From NCBI RefSeq assembly GCF_037975245.1, contig NC_092571.1:2646501-2710500 (forward strand): a stretch of DNA of 64,000 bases. The letters are read 5' to 3'. Shown here in pieces: positions 14,037 to 22,821 of this stretch; the stretch's first letter is position 1; each line of letters starts with the position of its first letter. Below the pieces are notes generated by a model. That model had not been told where the DNA came from. It worked only from the letters and a program-made list of their open reading frames with translations, and searched no databases. The DNA comes from Apostichopus japonicus. Taxonomy: Eukaryota > Echinodermata > Holothuroidea > Aspidochirotida > Stichopodidae. Both the position numbers and the translations under genes were made by a program.

Positions 14037-14350
14037 GCGTGAGTGTTGGTGGGAGTTGGTGTGCCTTTGTTTGTAAATTAATGCGTTTCTTCTGTTATTG
14101 TAAACGATGTTATAGCTAACACTGCACTGGCTTAGTTTTAGGCATGACAAAGCACAGAACTTTCAGTACAAAAAGTAAATGATAATTTCCCCTCTTCCCA
14201 TCTATAGTTGAAAGTGTTCCAGTCCGTGGTGATACACCTGTCTGTTTTGCGGTGACTAACGACCTACCAGTGTGGACCTCCGGGCCGTGTCCTTTTTTTA
14301 CTCCGACCGGTCTGGTTTGTGAAATTGATCTCGCTAACAGACTCTGTTGA
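73..14350 (+). CDS. Gene A: secreted multidomain lectin-like protein (SUEL - FAMeT x2 - mucin - FAMeT x2 - C-type lectin), 5' end outside window
   Basis: Sixteen exons were joined by eye: 73-210, 888-1118, 1356-1434, 1896-2077, 2125-2187, 2881-3045, 4301-4570, 5495-6031, 6525-6704, 7093-7180, 7815-7987, 9712-9870, 10180-10446, 12498-12569, 13424-13702 and 14208-14350. All have AG acceptors and GT donors, and all phases agree, giving about 1007 residues plus the missing N-terminus. Domain borders are all phase 1, typical of shuffled extracellular modules. Domains in order are the end of a SUEL galactose-binding lectin, two FAMeT domains, a Thr/Pro-rich stretch, two more FAMeT domains, a Thr/Pro linker and a C-type lectin domain. 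No membrane segment is visible after the lectin domain, so the product is probably secreted. The precise role is unknown; recognition of glycans or microbes is an inference from the domains. The least certain exon is 2125-2187. The signal peptide must lie upstream of the window. Confidence 0.78.
551..806. repeat. Two tandem copies of a ~123-bp unit in a gene A intron
   Basis: The motif cagtcaggcggg begins at 585 and again at 708, and the flanking sequence (taatggaactac, gtgaccaccg, gatttactctc) repeats with the same spacing. The unit ends just before the acceptor of exon 888-1118. Confidence 0.75.
888..2187 (+). CDS. Gene A FAMeT domain 1 (three exons) plus a short following exon
   Basis: Exon 888-1118 ends with the segment YFIYFCVKSSAEVRIALSSE and Tyr-Ile-Ile, the first third of the Methyltransf_FA fold. 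Exon 1356-1434 gives the middle third. Exon 1896-2077 is the clearest match: NEYRCFWIAFYNGQIAIGRY, followed by ISYVGIAS and a closing Trp-Arg-Val, the FWIxWxxGxIxVG signature of the family. A 63-nt exon, 2125-2187, follows after an intron of only 47 nt; it encodes FGISISTNDDVAFAVEMSLQ and is in frame, but it is short and less certain. The enzyme name of the family is historical; no SAM-binding motif is seen. The domain also occurs in non-enzymatic animal extracellular proteins. Confidence 0.75.
1488..1521. repeat. (TA)n microsatellite
   Basis: Nearly pure TA dinucleotides in the intron between the second and third exons of FAMeT domain 1. Confidence 0.95.
2881..4570 (+). CDS. Gene A FAMeT domain 2 (two-exon form)
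   Basis: Exon 2881-3045 (165 nt) carries the first third of the domain, with FKFCFGIKAEGSAVLRVGPE. Exon 4301-4570 (270 nt) fuses the middle and last thirds and contains VRYFCLVLLDDCISLLDEDG and a terminal Trp-Tyr-Ile-Arg. Both exons are phase 1-1. The last third is normally a separate exon in domains 1 and 3, so this domain has lost, or never had, one intron. A 244-bp transposon remnant lies just downstream in the next intron. The fold assignment rests on the position and pattern of hydrophobic residues and is weaker than for domain 1. Confidence 0.7.
4695..4938. mobile_element. PIF/Harbinger-like MITE, 244 bp, TAA target-site duplication
   Basis: About 48 bp at the left end (AGCCCGGGTCACATCTGCGC onward) are repeated in inverted orientation at the right end, including the doubled cgcgattcaac motif. 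TAA flanks both ends (4692-4694 and 4939-4941). No coding capacity is present. A 3-bp TAA/TTA duplication with GC-rich terminal repeats is typical of non-autonomous PIF/Harbinger elements. It sits in the intron downstream of FAMeT domain 2. Confidence 0.75.
5495..6031 (+). CDS. Gene A mucin-like Thr/Ser/Pro repeat exon
   Basis: One 537-nt phase 1-1 exon, acceptor ctacag and donor gtgagc, encodes 179 residues almost wholly of Thr, Pro, Ser, Tyr and Val. Two kinds of tandem repeat are visible: an 84-nt unit (28 residues, with TYSTYSTTYSSSTPTSP) present twice, then 42-nt units (14 residues, VPTTTPTSPTTTTQ) present about three times, then degenerate copies. The density of Thr/Ser next to Pro predicts heavy O-glycosylation and an extended stalk between the two FAMeT pairs. 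The same DNA gives long open frames in other phases, but those are by-products of the repeat. Length variation between alleles would be expected. Confidence 0.82.
6525..7987 (+). CDS. Gene A FAMeT domain 3 (three-exon form)
   Basis: Exons 6525-6704, 7093-7180 and 7815-7987 have phases 1-1, 1-2 and 2-1, the same layout as domain 1. The first contains FELYFDLKLEGCSILILSDQ and ends Tyr-Glu-Ile, as in the family. The last begins Asp-Asp-Ala-Trp-His-His and contains ITGTGASWWLFPAEGFG, where other copies have the closing Trp-x-Phe. The middle exon keeps a Cys-Glu-Asp and a Leu-Glu end. Sequence similarity to textbook FAMeT is modest, but exon lengths, phases and anchor residues agree with the other copies. 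Confidence 0.7.
9712..10446 (+). CDS. Gene A FAMeT domain 4 (two-exon form)
   Basis: Exon 9712-9870 (159 nt) encodes VIPFEVRACSEVVLHLVED and ends Val-Glu-Ile. Exon 10180-10446 (267 nt) fuses the middle and last thirds and includes TSFVLERTVGDNHIKLIDAE and a closing Trp-Tyr-Phe-Tyr-Trp. The layout matches domain 2 (165 + 270 nt), so domains 1+2 and 3+4 look like a duplicated pair. Both pairs are followed by a Thr/Pro-rich exon. An intronic stretch to the next exon (10447-12497) contains an 11-bp G-rich minisatellite and a TTAA-flanked inverted-repeat element. Confidence 0.7.
10631..10676. repeat. 11-bp G-rich minisatellite
   Basis: The unit ggtgaggtggg is repeated about four times at 11-bp spacing, intronic in gene A. 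The strand asymmetry and G runs could form a quadruplex. Confidence 0.85.
11710..12285. mobile_element. Foldback MITE with TTAA flanks (piggyBac-like), ~576 bp
   Basis: Left terminus AGGATTGGTTCAG and right terminus CTGAACCAATCCT are perfect inverted repeats, flanked by TTAA at 11706-11709 and 12286-12289. Similarity continues inward (tatgaaagag near the left end against ctctttcata near the right; gacgtcacatcctcac against gtgaggatgtgacatcac), so the whole element is a long imperfect palindrome. No open frame of transposase size is present. TTAA duplication is the piggyBac hallmark, but the family is an inference. Confidence 0.65.
12498..12569 (+). CDS. Gene A short Thr/Pro linker exon
   Basis: A 72-nt phase 1-1 exon with acceptor tttag and donor gtaggt encodes SSVSPTTSTRSPTTTPTPG, preceded by Asp-Ile-Val-Gly-Gly-Thr. 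It follows FAMeT domain 4 exactly as the long mucin exon follows domain 2, so it may be a short version of the same linker. The downstream intron carries a G-rich simple repeat. Confidence 0.65.
12709..12801. repeat. G-rich simple repeat (ggggaggggtag units)
   Basis: Repeated gggaggggtaggg and gggtggaggg motifs lie in the intron before the C-type lectin exons. Confidence 0.85.
13424..14350 (+). CDS. Gene A C-terminal C-type lectin-like domain (two exons) and stop
   Basis: Exon 13424-13702 (279 nt, phase 1-1) starts Glu-Cys-Asp-Ala-Gly-Trp, then GHCYLFESY and RLIEIDSADEEAFV, the standard start of a C-type lectin domain, and runs to Gly-Tyr-Trp-Asn. Exon 14208-14350 continues with CFAV, VWTSGPC and VCEIDL, then a TGA at 14348-14350. 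The spacing and cysteines fit a CTLD of about 140 residues. The usual calcium/sugar motifs are missing: there is no EPN or QPD triplet, and the WND position reads Trp-Thr-Ser. The domain therefore may not bind sugar in the calcium-dependent way. It is the C-terminal end of gene A. Confidence 0.85.
13996..14033. repeat. (TA)n microsatellite
   Basis: Pure TA dinucleotides in the intron between the two C-type lectin exons. Confidence 0.95.
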
Positions 14351-14448
14351 ATCAGAAACAGAATCTAGTTTAGATTTTATTGTCTCTTATTGATACTTCA
14401 TGCATATTCATAAGGGTATTACTCATCTTCGCTGTTAAAGTTGTTATT

Positions 14449-14454
14449 AATAAA
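14449..14454 (+). terminator. Poly(A) signal of gene A
   Basis: AATAAA lies about 100 nt after the stop codon of the C-type lectin exon. The distance and the absence of further lectin exons make it a good candidate; no cDNA evidence is available. Confidence 0.5.
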
Positions 14455-16960
14455 TAATACGTTAGTTTGTGTGTCTTTTGAGGTGGTGAAAGGGGGGAGG
14501 GGTAGGTGCGGGGTAGGTATGGGAATCACCGCGATAGGCTTATACAGATCAACACTAGTCTGACTAATAAGAGGTCGTTTCGCAGTGCAGGCTAACAATT
14601 TATGTAACATAGATTTTACAGTCAATATTAAAAAATGTTTTTTTGTTTTTGTTTGATGGCTCATGTGATAGGTTGATCAATGATTAGAGAGAAAGAAAAT
14701 TCAATGTAAACTAAAAAGGAGCTTAAAAAACATATGCTTTTAATTAGGCAAAAGAACATTGTGCTGTTATTCCTTTTAGAAGGAAACATGAATAACACGT
14801 ATACAATTTTAATTGTTAGAATACGAATAAAATACCCTTTAATCAGAATCATGTGATTGTCACTCTATCCAGAACTCAGAGAAAATATATTTGAAAAGTT
14901 AGCTTAACTATGGACAATGATCTTTGAAAGGACCTATGATGAAGGTGTTTTTTTCTTCTTCTTCTTTTTAAAATCAATGATACGTCAAACGTGATTATGT
15001 TAGCTTCATGACCATGATTTTAGTGTAGTCACTGTTAGACATTTGATCTTTTGATCTTTACAATAAATGCGAATATTCACTTTTGTTCACTTTTATTTAT
15101 TTAATTTTTTTGGCATACAGTTTGCTTTGAAAGAACACAGGTTTGCTGAAGTAAAAATAAACTACGAAATTGTTTGATGTTAAAATAAACATTGCTTATT
15201 CCTGCATAATTAATTTCAATAGTTTTTCTCCATTGTTTTTGTTTTGTCTTTATGCATTAGTGTAGGATCTCAAGTACATGATAACATTGTATTCCGGCTA
15301 TGCAACAGTACTTCCTCCAGTTCATACATTATAAAATAAAGAACCCGGCCCCGCCTGTCAGAATATGTAAAATTGCATATTTTACAGGTTACTTCCGCCC
15401 ACCAAAAAGCTCTTCTTTCGCCCGTTAATGTATCATTAAGTTATGAGGACTATATATGCACAAAGGGGGACTCGGTGACATCAAGCTCCCGTCGAGAAAT
15501 AAAGAAACTACACGTAAACTTGAGGAACGATGAATGACATACGTCATAAGATTATAAACTCTTAGTACAAAATTGACGATTAAAAACACTAAACAAAAAG
15601 ACAGCATTACACAAGCCCAAAAAAAGGAGGTAGGTTGTATATATATATTATCTTATCTTGGTATCTGCAATATATTTGAAAGCCCGGATGAAGGTCCATG
15701 GGTGAATCCCCGGACGCTTTAGCGTTTGGTGATATTTCATGTTCTCTTGTTGGGAATATAAATTACGCATGTCAGAATGGAAACTATAGCTCTTTGGAAT
15801 GTATTCCAAACCTTGGTAGGGTTACTCTATATTCATGGTTGCAATTCTACACTGAATTCGGCATCAATTTTGACACCAACTTGACATCGATTTAGAACCG
15901 CCATTTTATATTAAAGTCACCCACCCCACCCGTCATATGTACGCCCTGTTTGATACTACTGTCCAGTCACTAGTGTGAACTGTCAACACAATGCCAAATG
16001 CACTATAATGTTTGTTAACGATCATGTATCTTTCCTGTAATGGAGATATGGGCTTTTGGCAAATACTGAATCTTATAAAACATTGCAGCTAATCGCATAT
16101 GTTAATGATGACATTGCTTTTAGTGTTAACTCTGTTGACATTCTATATTGAAAATATGAAAAATATAAGAAAAAGAGAAATTAAAAGTATTCGGATCCTG
16201 TGGCTATATGGTACCATAAATGTACGTACTTTCTTGTATGATCTACGATACCATAATATTGATGCTGGCTCTCTCTCTTTATACTGTACACTCTGCGTTA
16301 ACACATGGAAGGCAGGGTAAAAACCACCGTTTGTATACAGTGTCCAATTAACTTGGTAGCAGTGCGGGTTTGAAGGCATGTGTTTCCTCATCGTATCGTC
16401 CTCCCAAAAAAAACCTTCACTTACTTTTATTGACTTTTTTAGCATTCGCTGAGCAAACTTTGACACCGACTCACGTATCCCTCAAAATCATTTGGAATCA
16501 ATGTCATTTTTCGTTTCCGAAAAGTTTACACACAGACAAAGTCAGAAAACAAATAAAAATAGCCTATATTGTCTGTGATATTACATCATCATCATCATGA
16601 CACGGATCGGGTGTCAAATAAACACAACCCTTTTCTGTTTTAACTGCATGGGGAAGCAGCCATTCGGCTTTAATACAGTATCGTAAAGCAAGCAAGGAAC
16701 TCATTCAGCGATATCACTATTGTCGCTGTCCTTCCGTAGAATTCCCTGCATCGGGCCTGCAAGCATTTGACAAGATCATTAAAAAATATAAATGTATTTA
16801 GCGGATAACATTTTGGGGTGTTACTTTTAATTTTTTCATTTCATTTGACTAATTCTCTTCAACACCAGCCTTCTTCAAAATAAATGGGAGAACCACCGAT
16901 CACCGATGATGTTTTGTTGTAAGAGAATTGTACAGTATATATATATATATATATATATAT

Positions 16961-17298
16961 ACAGGGATGTGCCCACGCTGGGCGGCACTGGGCGCCCAGC
17001 ACTAAAAATTACCGCCCAGCACTGTCTTAAATATCGTGAATCCCGCCCAGCACTATTTTCATCTAAAATCCCGACATTCCTAATAATATATTCACAAAAA
17101 AAATAAAAAATGTAAATGGTTAGCAAAACTAGTGTATGTGCTTAAAAAGCTACACAAGTGCCAGAATTTGGCATCTGAGCACCTCTAAAAACCGAAATAT
17201 TCCTCAAAGGGGAGGGGGACACCCCTCCCCCTTAGACCCCTCCCCCAGGACGACGACCAGTCTACCCGGCACTCAGGAAATCCTGGGCATATCCCTGT
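16961..17298. mobile_element. Non-autonomous DNA transposon remnant with inverted ends, 338 bp
   Basis: The left end ACAGGGATGTGCCCA and the right end TGGGCATATCCCTGT are inverted repeats with one mismatch. Both flanks are TA-rich ((TA)n on the left, tatatatat on the right), so a target-site duplication cannot be read. Inside are repeated cgcccagcact motifs and a cacccctccccctta segment. No transposase frame is visible. Confidence 0.65.
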
Positions 17299-17336
17299 AT
17301 ATATATATGTATTTGTATATATATTTGTATATATAT

Positions 17337-17570
17337 TTGTCTATCTATTTGTCTATGTCTATCTATCTATCTACGGTATCTATCTATCTATCCGCCTATC
17401 TGTCTATCTGTCTATCTGTCTGTCTGTCAGTCAGTCTGTCTGTCTATCTGTCTGTCTATCTGTCTGTCTGTCTGTCTATATGTCTGTCTATCTATCTGTC
17501 TGTCTGTCTATCTGTCTCTCTGTCTGTCTATCTGTCTCTCTGCCTGTCTATATGTCTGTCTGTCTGTCTC
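17337..17570. repeat. (TATC/TGTC)n tetranucleotide microsatellite
   Basis: Long run of tatc, tgtc and related tetramers. It keeps an open frame of Tyr-Leu-Ser-Val-Cys type residues only because of the repeat. Confidence 0.95.
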
Positions 17571-20500
17571 GAATAACAACATGCTGTAAGTTACCGTTTA
17601 GGTAGAGATTAATAATTACTACTGTGTGTTCGCGAAAAGGGAACATGTGTTACATACATGAACAATGGTTACAGTACCAGCTATGAGCATCGGCTGACTC
17701 ATAAATATCTATATGGACTCTAACCTGTATTTAGAGCCAAGACCAGCGGCAACGTTTCCCAGTCCGTTGCTTAATTTTGTTGTTTATGAAAACCGCAAAG
17801 TTTCAAAAGGATTCATCCCTTTTATCCCCATCATGGGCTCTATGGCTTGTCCCTGCACACCAAGCCGACATGGCTTCACGCTCCGCATTCTCACGGGCGC
17901 CCGTTTTCACAACCCACATGCAGTGTTCCCCTCCCCCGCAAATAAATAAACAAAAATGCTCTAATTAGGCTATGCCCTCAACTTCCAAATGCCTTGCGAC
18001 GCTACTGCGCATGTCCATTAATAAAATAACGTCTTTCAATGGCCTTCTACTCTGTCAACATCATCTGTCACACAAATTCTAAAATGATATTTATAATATT
18101 GATCTTTTATCGGAAGCTTTTTGTGTTCTTTTGTCCGTCAAACCAGCACCATAACAATATGTTTTAATTTCATTTGTTTAAACAGAAACAAACACTTTCC
18201 ATGGCTAGTCTAGAAAAATACTAAGGTTGGCGTCTGAAACTGCTAACTTCACACCCATTAATTAAAGCATATACAACAGTTGACAGCGCTGACAAAGCGT
18301 TGATATCGACAACAATACCAGAGGCTCAGGAACGGGGCCGGGAGTGGGGGGGGGGGTGTTCGGCGTAAAACTCGGAAAAGTGATGTCCTCCCTACCTGGC
18401 CAATAATTTGCCAATACAAAGCAACAAGAAGAAAGCAGATTCGTTTCAAATTTACAGAGTTATTCCTCTTTGTTTTCAACGCTGACCACACTGCATCTCT
18501 GTAAAGTTTCGACCCCTGGACCCTAAGGAGGGTTCTGATTTATATCTCAAAGAAGTTTTGGATTAATGCCCCATTCTTACTTGTAGAATTTTATGCTCGG
18601 AAATCGCTACGAGAAATAAATAAATATAATTCTGACGCTTCCAATCTGTACTCGGCGCTGTTCCTGATACTGAATGTGGCCCCCGAGCAGCTAATTGAAC
18701 CCGGCCAATAACAGTGTACGCTCTACCAATCAGAGTTAGCATCATACCCGTCGGACTAAACAATTGTAAATAATGTACATTACTGCGTGCTCAGCACACG
18801 CGGATATACTCTGTATCACCCCTCCCCTTTGCTCGATCAGTCACTGCAGTCGGTCTCGAAATCAATATACATCCCTTCCTTTGCCCGTTGACCAATTTAC
18901 GTATACGCGTCAGTACGTCTCTGTCTACTTCACTCTATCCCACTCCACCCCACTCGAACCAACATAGGCCTCACAATATTCTCATAACAGGCAGCAAGCC
19001 CATTGAGTGTCCTTCAAATTGAAAAGTATGAACACGCCAAAACAACATCGCGGCTCCACCATATTTAGTTTAAAATATTCCTTTCTTTATTAATCCTGGT
19101 ATTTTTAGAAAGTTTAGCAATGGATTCTAACATTATGGCTACTAGATACGGTTTGTTTGCTTTGAAAATGGTAAGGCAAAGAAAACAAAGGGCAAATATA
19201 ATTGCATCAGGATAGACTGACAGCCCTTAGGCATAACTTTTTTGCTAGCAAAGTTAGCTTTTCACTCGATTTGTTGCTTTTGTCGTTGCATGTTTTGGTA
19301 AGCAGTTGTGGATCAAACGCATTGAAAGGATATACTTCAAAAGCAATGGTTGAATACATGACGTTTATTATATATAATACATAGTATTGTAATATGGCAA
19401 CATTTACTATGGTTTCTTTGGATGTCCCGTTCTATCCATGTTTCAAATGTCACTGTACTTAACATATGACGTCATAATGTTCGGAATAATGAAGGAGTGT
19501 CGCTTTGGAAAACTCTTGACAAATCTTTACTTATTGATGCAATGGTTATAAACTTAAACAGTTTTCAATGATTGCATAACTAATTGCAAAGATCGTCTAC
19601 GCCCCCTACTCAATTGTACTCGGGGATGATGATTATGATAAACGTCCTAATTAAAGGAGTGAACATACACAATCCTACAAATAGGAAGTAGTGGGAAAAT
19701 AAAACTCTTTGGTGAGATGTTTCAAGCACCTATTTACAATGTATTGATCGACTTGCATAAACATAATCATTAAATTTCAACTGACTAGATTAAACAGTAA
19801 AACAATTCGTTCTATGATGACAAAGGCTTTTTGTTATTTTATTGGCCCTCCAACCATTAATAGACAAGCGATCGAAGATACACACATCTGTTATGAAAGT
19901 TTGACGTAGCCCGGTATGAATATTTAACTCTCTCATCTATATTTTAAGTATCTGTCGTCATGGTATTGAAATGATCTTGAAAGTATGTTACAAAGCTGAC
20001 AGTTGTTTAAATACATCATAGAATCAAACACATTTACAAATAAACGTTTATTCATTAATCACGATCCAGTAAAAATATTCTCTAATGTCTTCTAGACAAT
20101 ATCAAAACCTTAACAAGTTAATTTTGGATATCGTCATATATGATACGTTTGTGCATAAACTGGCGTTGGTTGGAATTTATTCACCGTCCAACCAGTTTCA
20201 GATATGCAACGTCTAATCTAAGATAGTTATATGAGAACAGTTTATTCTTTGTTAATGGTCAGTGTGGTGACTTCATTGTGTTTGCTGGTGTTGGTATTTC
20301 TATGCCGTTGGTGTCTCTGAAACGGACGTCAATGATGTCGTTGATCTCGTTTAGTTGGTGTCACTGGTGACGTCACTGGTGACGTTGATGTCTAAATTGA
20401 CGATGATGTTCAAGTCGTTGTTGACGGTACGTTGGTGCTGATAGTGATCTCCATTTCGTTGTTGAGCTTGTTTCTGATATTGTTGGTTCTTTTCTGTGAC

Positions 20501-20944
20501 GTTGGTGTCCTTGGTGGCGCTCATGTCAAAGGTGTCGTTGATATTGATGTGAAATTCTGTCATTGCTGACGTTGGTATCGTCAGTGGTGTTAATGTCAGA
20601 GGTGTGTTGGTCTTTGGTATTGATGATGTCTCTGGTGTTGTTAAATGCCATTGATTTCTTTAGCTTTCTCTGGCGTTGTGCGTGTTGTTGATTTCCTTGA
20701 AAGCTGTACTAGAGAAGGCGCATGTGGCGGTTTAACTGTGTACACATGGAACGGCATCATATTAAGAGACACGCTACCGGCGTGACTCTTATATATATCA
20801 TATCCTTAGGGAACGTAATAATGTGGATCTAATTTTGCAGTAACATAAAGCATTAGATTATCCTAAGAAAACCCCTGCTAATCTGGTAGAGCGAAAGATT
20901 TTCTGTCAGATAGGGCAATGACGGGATAAGTTACACTTCAGAAA

Positions 20945-21200
20945 AACAATGCAAGGCAACGCAAGACAACGCAATACAATGCAATGCAGCGTAATAAAAA
21001 TTGCAATGCTTTTCAACGAAACAAATATCACCTACACATTAACACACAACACGGCGCAATATATGCAGGGCAGTGTGGTGCAGTAGAATGCAAAACACAA
21101 CAATGATTTTCAACATTATTTAGGTACACTTTACCAATGCAATGTAATGCAACGCAATTAACTAACAATGCAATCATGCAATGCAACGCAACGAAATTAA
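20945..21200. repeat. Degenerate caatg/caacg pentamer-like repeat
   Basis: Many irregular copies of caatgcaa, caacgcaa and gcaatac type words. No gene is seen. Confidence 0.6.
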
Positions 21201-21756
21201 AAAAAGATATATAGCAAATTTAGTACGGTCCAATACGGTACAAAACAGTGCAGTATGGTGCTTTAGAATGCATTAGACTTTTAAAATGATTAAATTATCA
21301 ACCAAAATTTACTTGAAGGTTCTTACACGAAAGTTTAGTTGTCATCCTATTTGTGATGCTAGTAGGATTTTAGAAACAATAAAGAAAAATTAAATAGCTG
21401 TAAAACACCTTCTTGTGTTAATCTGGTAGCACAATGATTACAGAAGAGTAGGAGATCACTTTATCTAGAATATTGTTATCACATATCCATATACATGGAA
21501 CACAGCTCATGGACATACACCTTGTCATTTGTCATTGTAATTTCTAATGTTACACCTTATTCAATTTCAAATATAGACATGTGAAATGTAAATTGAAAGA
21601 AAAACGAACGAAGGAGAATACATCACAACACTGTGAATGTTCACACAACTGCACCTACCCGCAAAAAAAACAAAACAAAATTAAAACTTCCTAGGCCATT
21701 GTCAAATTAGAAGAGTGGAAGATAACACCCACAACAGATGGGAACCCTGAATCGTG

Positions 21757-21763
21757 TATAAAA
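21757..21763 (+). promoter_or_regulatory. TATA box of gene B
   Basis: TATAAAA in the context gtgtataaaactgg lies about 1 kb upstream of the signal-peptide exon. About 160 nt downstream a consensus donor (GTAAGT at 21920) would end a 5' UTR exon starting near 21787. This makes a coherent promoter plus non-coding first exon. The start site itself is inferred. Confidence 0.5.
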
Positions 21764-21786
21764 CTGGTGAGACGTGTGGAAATTAT

Positions 21787-21919
21787 GGAACACTTTCCGT
21801 AAACCGTTGTCAAGTCAACACAGCTAACTCCAAACCAGACTTTTGCCTCCACCAGAGAAGATCTTTACAAAAACAGAAAAAAAGCACATCTTTACAGTCT
21901 GCTAACGGAACGAGTTGGA
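21787..21919 (+). other. Probable 5' UTR exon of gene B
   Basis: The exon is bounded by the expected start site about 30 nt after the TATA box and a strong gtaagt donor. The next acceptor, ttttacag at 22753, leads directly into the signal-peptide exon. The start coordinate is approximate. It contains an upstream ATG at 21785 or nearby, depending on the true start site. Confidence 0.4.
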
Positions 21920-22766
21920 GTAAGTTACTTCTTTTTTATTCTTTACATTCGGTTTCACCCTTTAGAAGAGTAAAACTCGTCTCTTTTTAATCAAATTGAA
22001 GAGAACGCTTCATTTTTGGTAAATCTAGTTAGAAACAATTAAGACGGCGATGTGGTGATCGTAAAGATAAATTCACAGTTATCTGCCCGTGTATTACCTT
22101 TTATTGTAAACTTGCCTGTTAACGACGTCGGCCAATTCTTTAACAGTATTAAGAGTGGAATAGCATTGTCCTTTTCGATAGTGAAATCCCATAATTCTGT
22201 AGCTCAACAGCTTGATTGATCAGCTTTAATTTTCAATTAAAAAATATTGACATATCTATCGAAAATGTTCATGTTTTGTAAAGTTGTATTATTGGAGCTT
22301 TGCATGTAATTATAAGTCATTCAACCGTGTTTGGACGACCACCTGTTGAAATAAATTGTATTTAAAATTTGCTTATCAAGCCTTGTTTATTGGTGAAAAT
22401 ATGTACTAGCCAGAAAAAATTAAATTTATCTATTTATGAAAGAAAACTGAGCATTCTGTAAGAACTAGGAAATAATTGATTGACTCTTTTTTTCCTAAAA
22501 TATCTGCATTCCTCTGCATCAAATATAAGAAGCATTTGTTTTGCTTTCTATGCAACGATTTCCCTCTATTTCTCCTCAATCCACTAAGTTATTGTTCTCA
22601 GTTTGGAGGGGAAAAAAGGAGGTGGAGAATATCTTACTTATATCCTACACAAATGAAAATGTAAGGAAATAATCAGCAACGTTGCACATCATAACGAAAT
22701 AAAGGGTTATACCAGTGGTAAAGTATGTAATATTATCATTCTTCATTTTACAGGTACGACAGCATC

Positions 22767-22821
22767 ATGATGCGCTTGCTACTTCTCCTCGCTTTAGCCG
22801 GGTTAGCTTACACAAATAGAG
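22767..22821 (+). CDS. Gene B signal-peptide exon
   Basis: The ATG at 22767 (a second in-frame ATG follows at once) starts MMRLLLLLALAGLAYTNR, a short basic start and a Leu/Ala core typical of a secretory signal, with cleavage likely after the Ala-Tyr-Thr region. The exon has a ttttacag acceptor at 22753 with 13 nt of leader, and ends in phase 1 at a gtaaat donor. This exon has no copy in the downstream duplication. Confidence 0.75.

Larger units (their letters stand above)
14456..21750. other. Region between genes A and B, no supported gene
   Basis: I see no exon chain with phase-compatible splice sites here. Open frames are short and unrelated to known families. Contents I can name are the transposon remnant at 16961-17298, (TA)n at 16935-16960, a TCTG/TATC microsatellite at about 17337-17570, GT-rich degenerate repeats around 20270-20660 (gttggtgt, gttgatgt) and degenerate caatgcaa/caacgcaa repeats around 20945-21200. 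Confidence 0.6.

Noticed and set aside
15698-15895. Possible small Cys-containing protein (65 residues)
   Set aside because: The Tyr-Ala-Cys and Leu-Glu-Cys spacing faintly recalls a sushi-like fragment, but there is no signal peptide, splice context or second half.
17136-17576. 146-residue frame rich in Tyr, Leu, Ser and Cys
   Set aside because: Translation of the tetranucleotide microsatellite.
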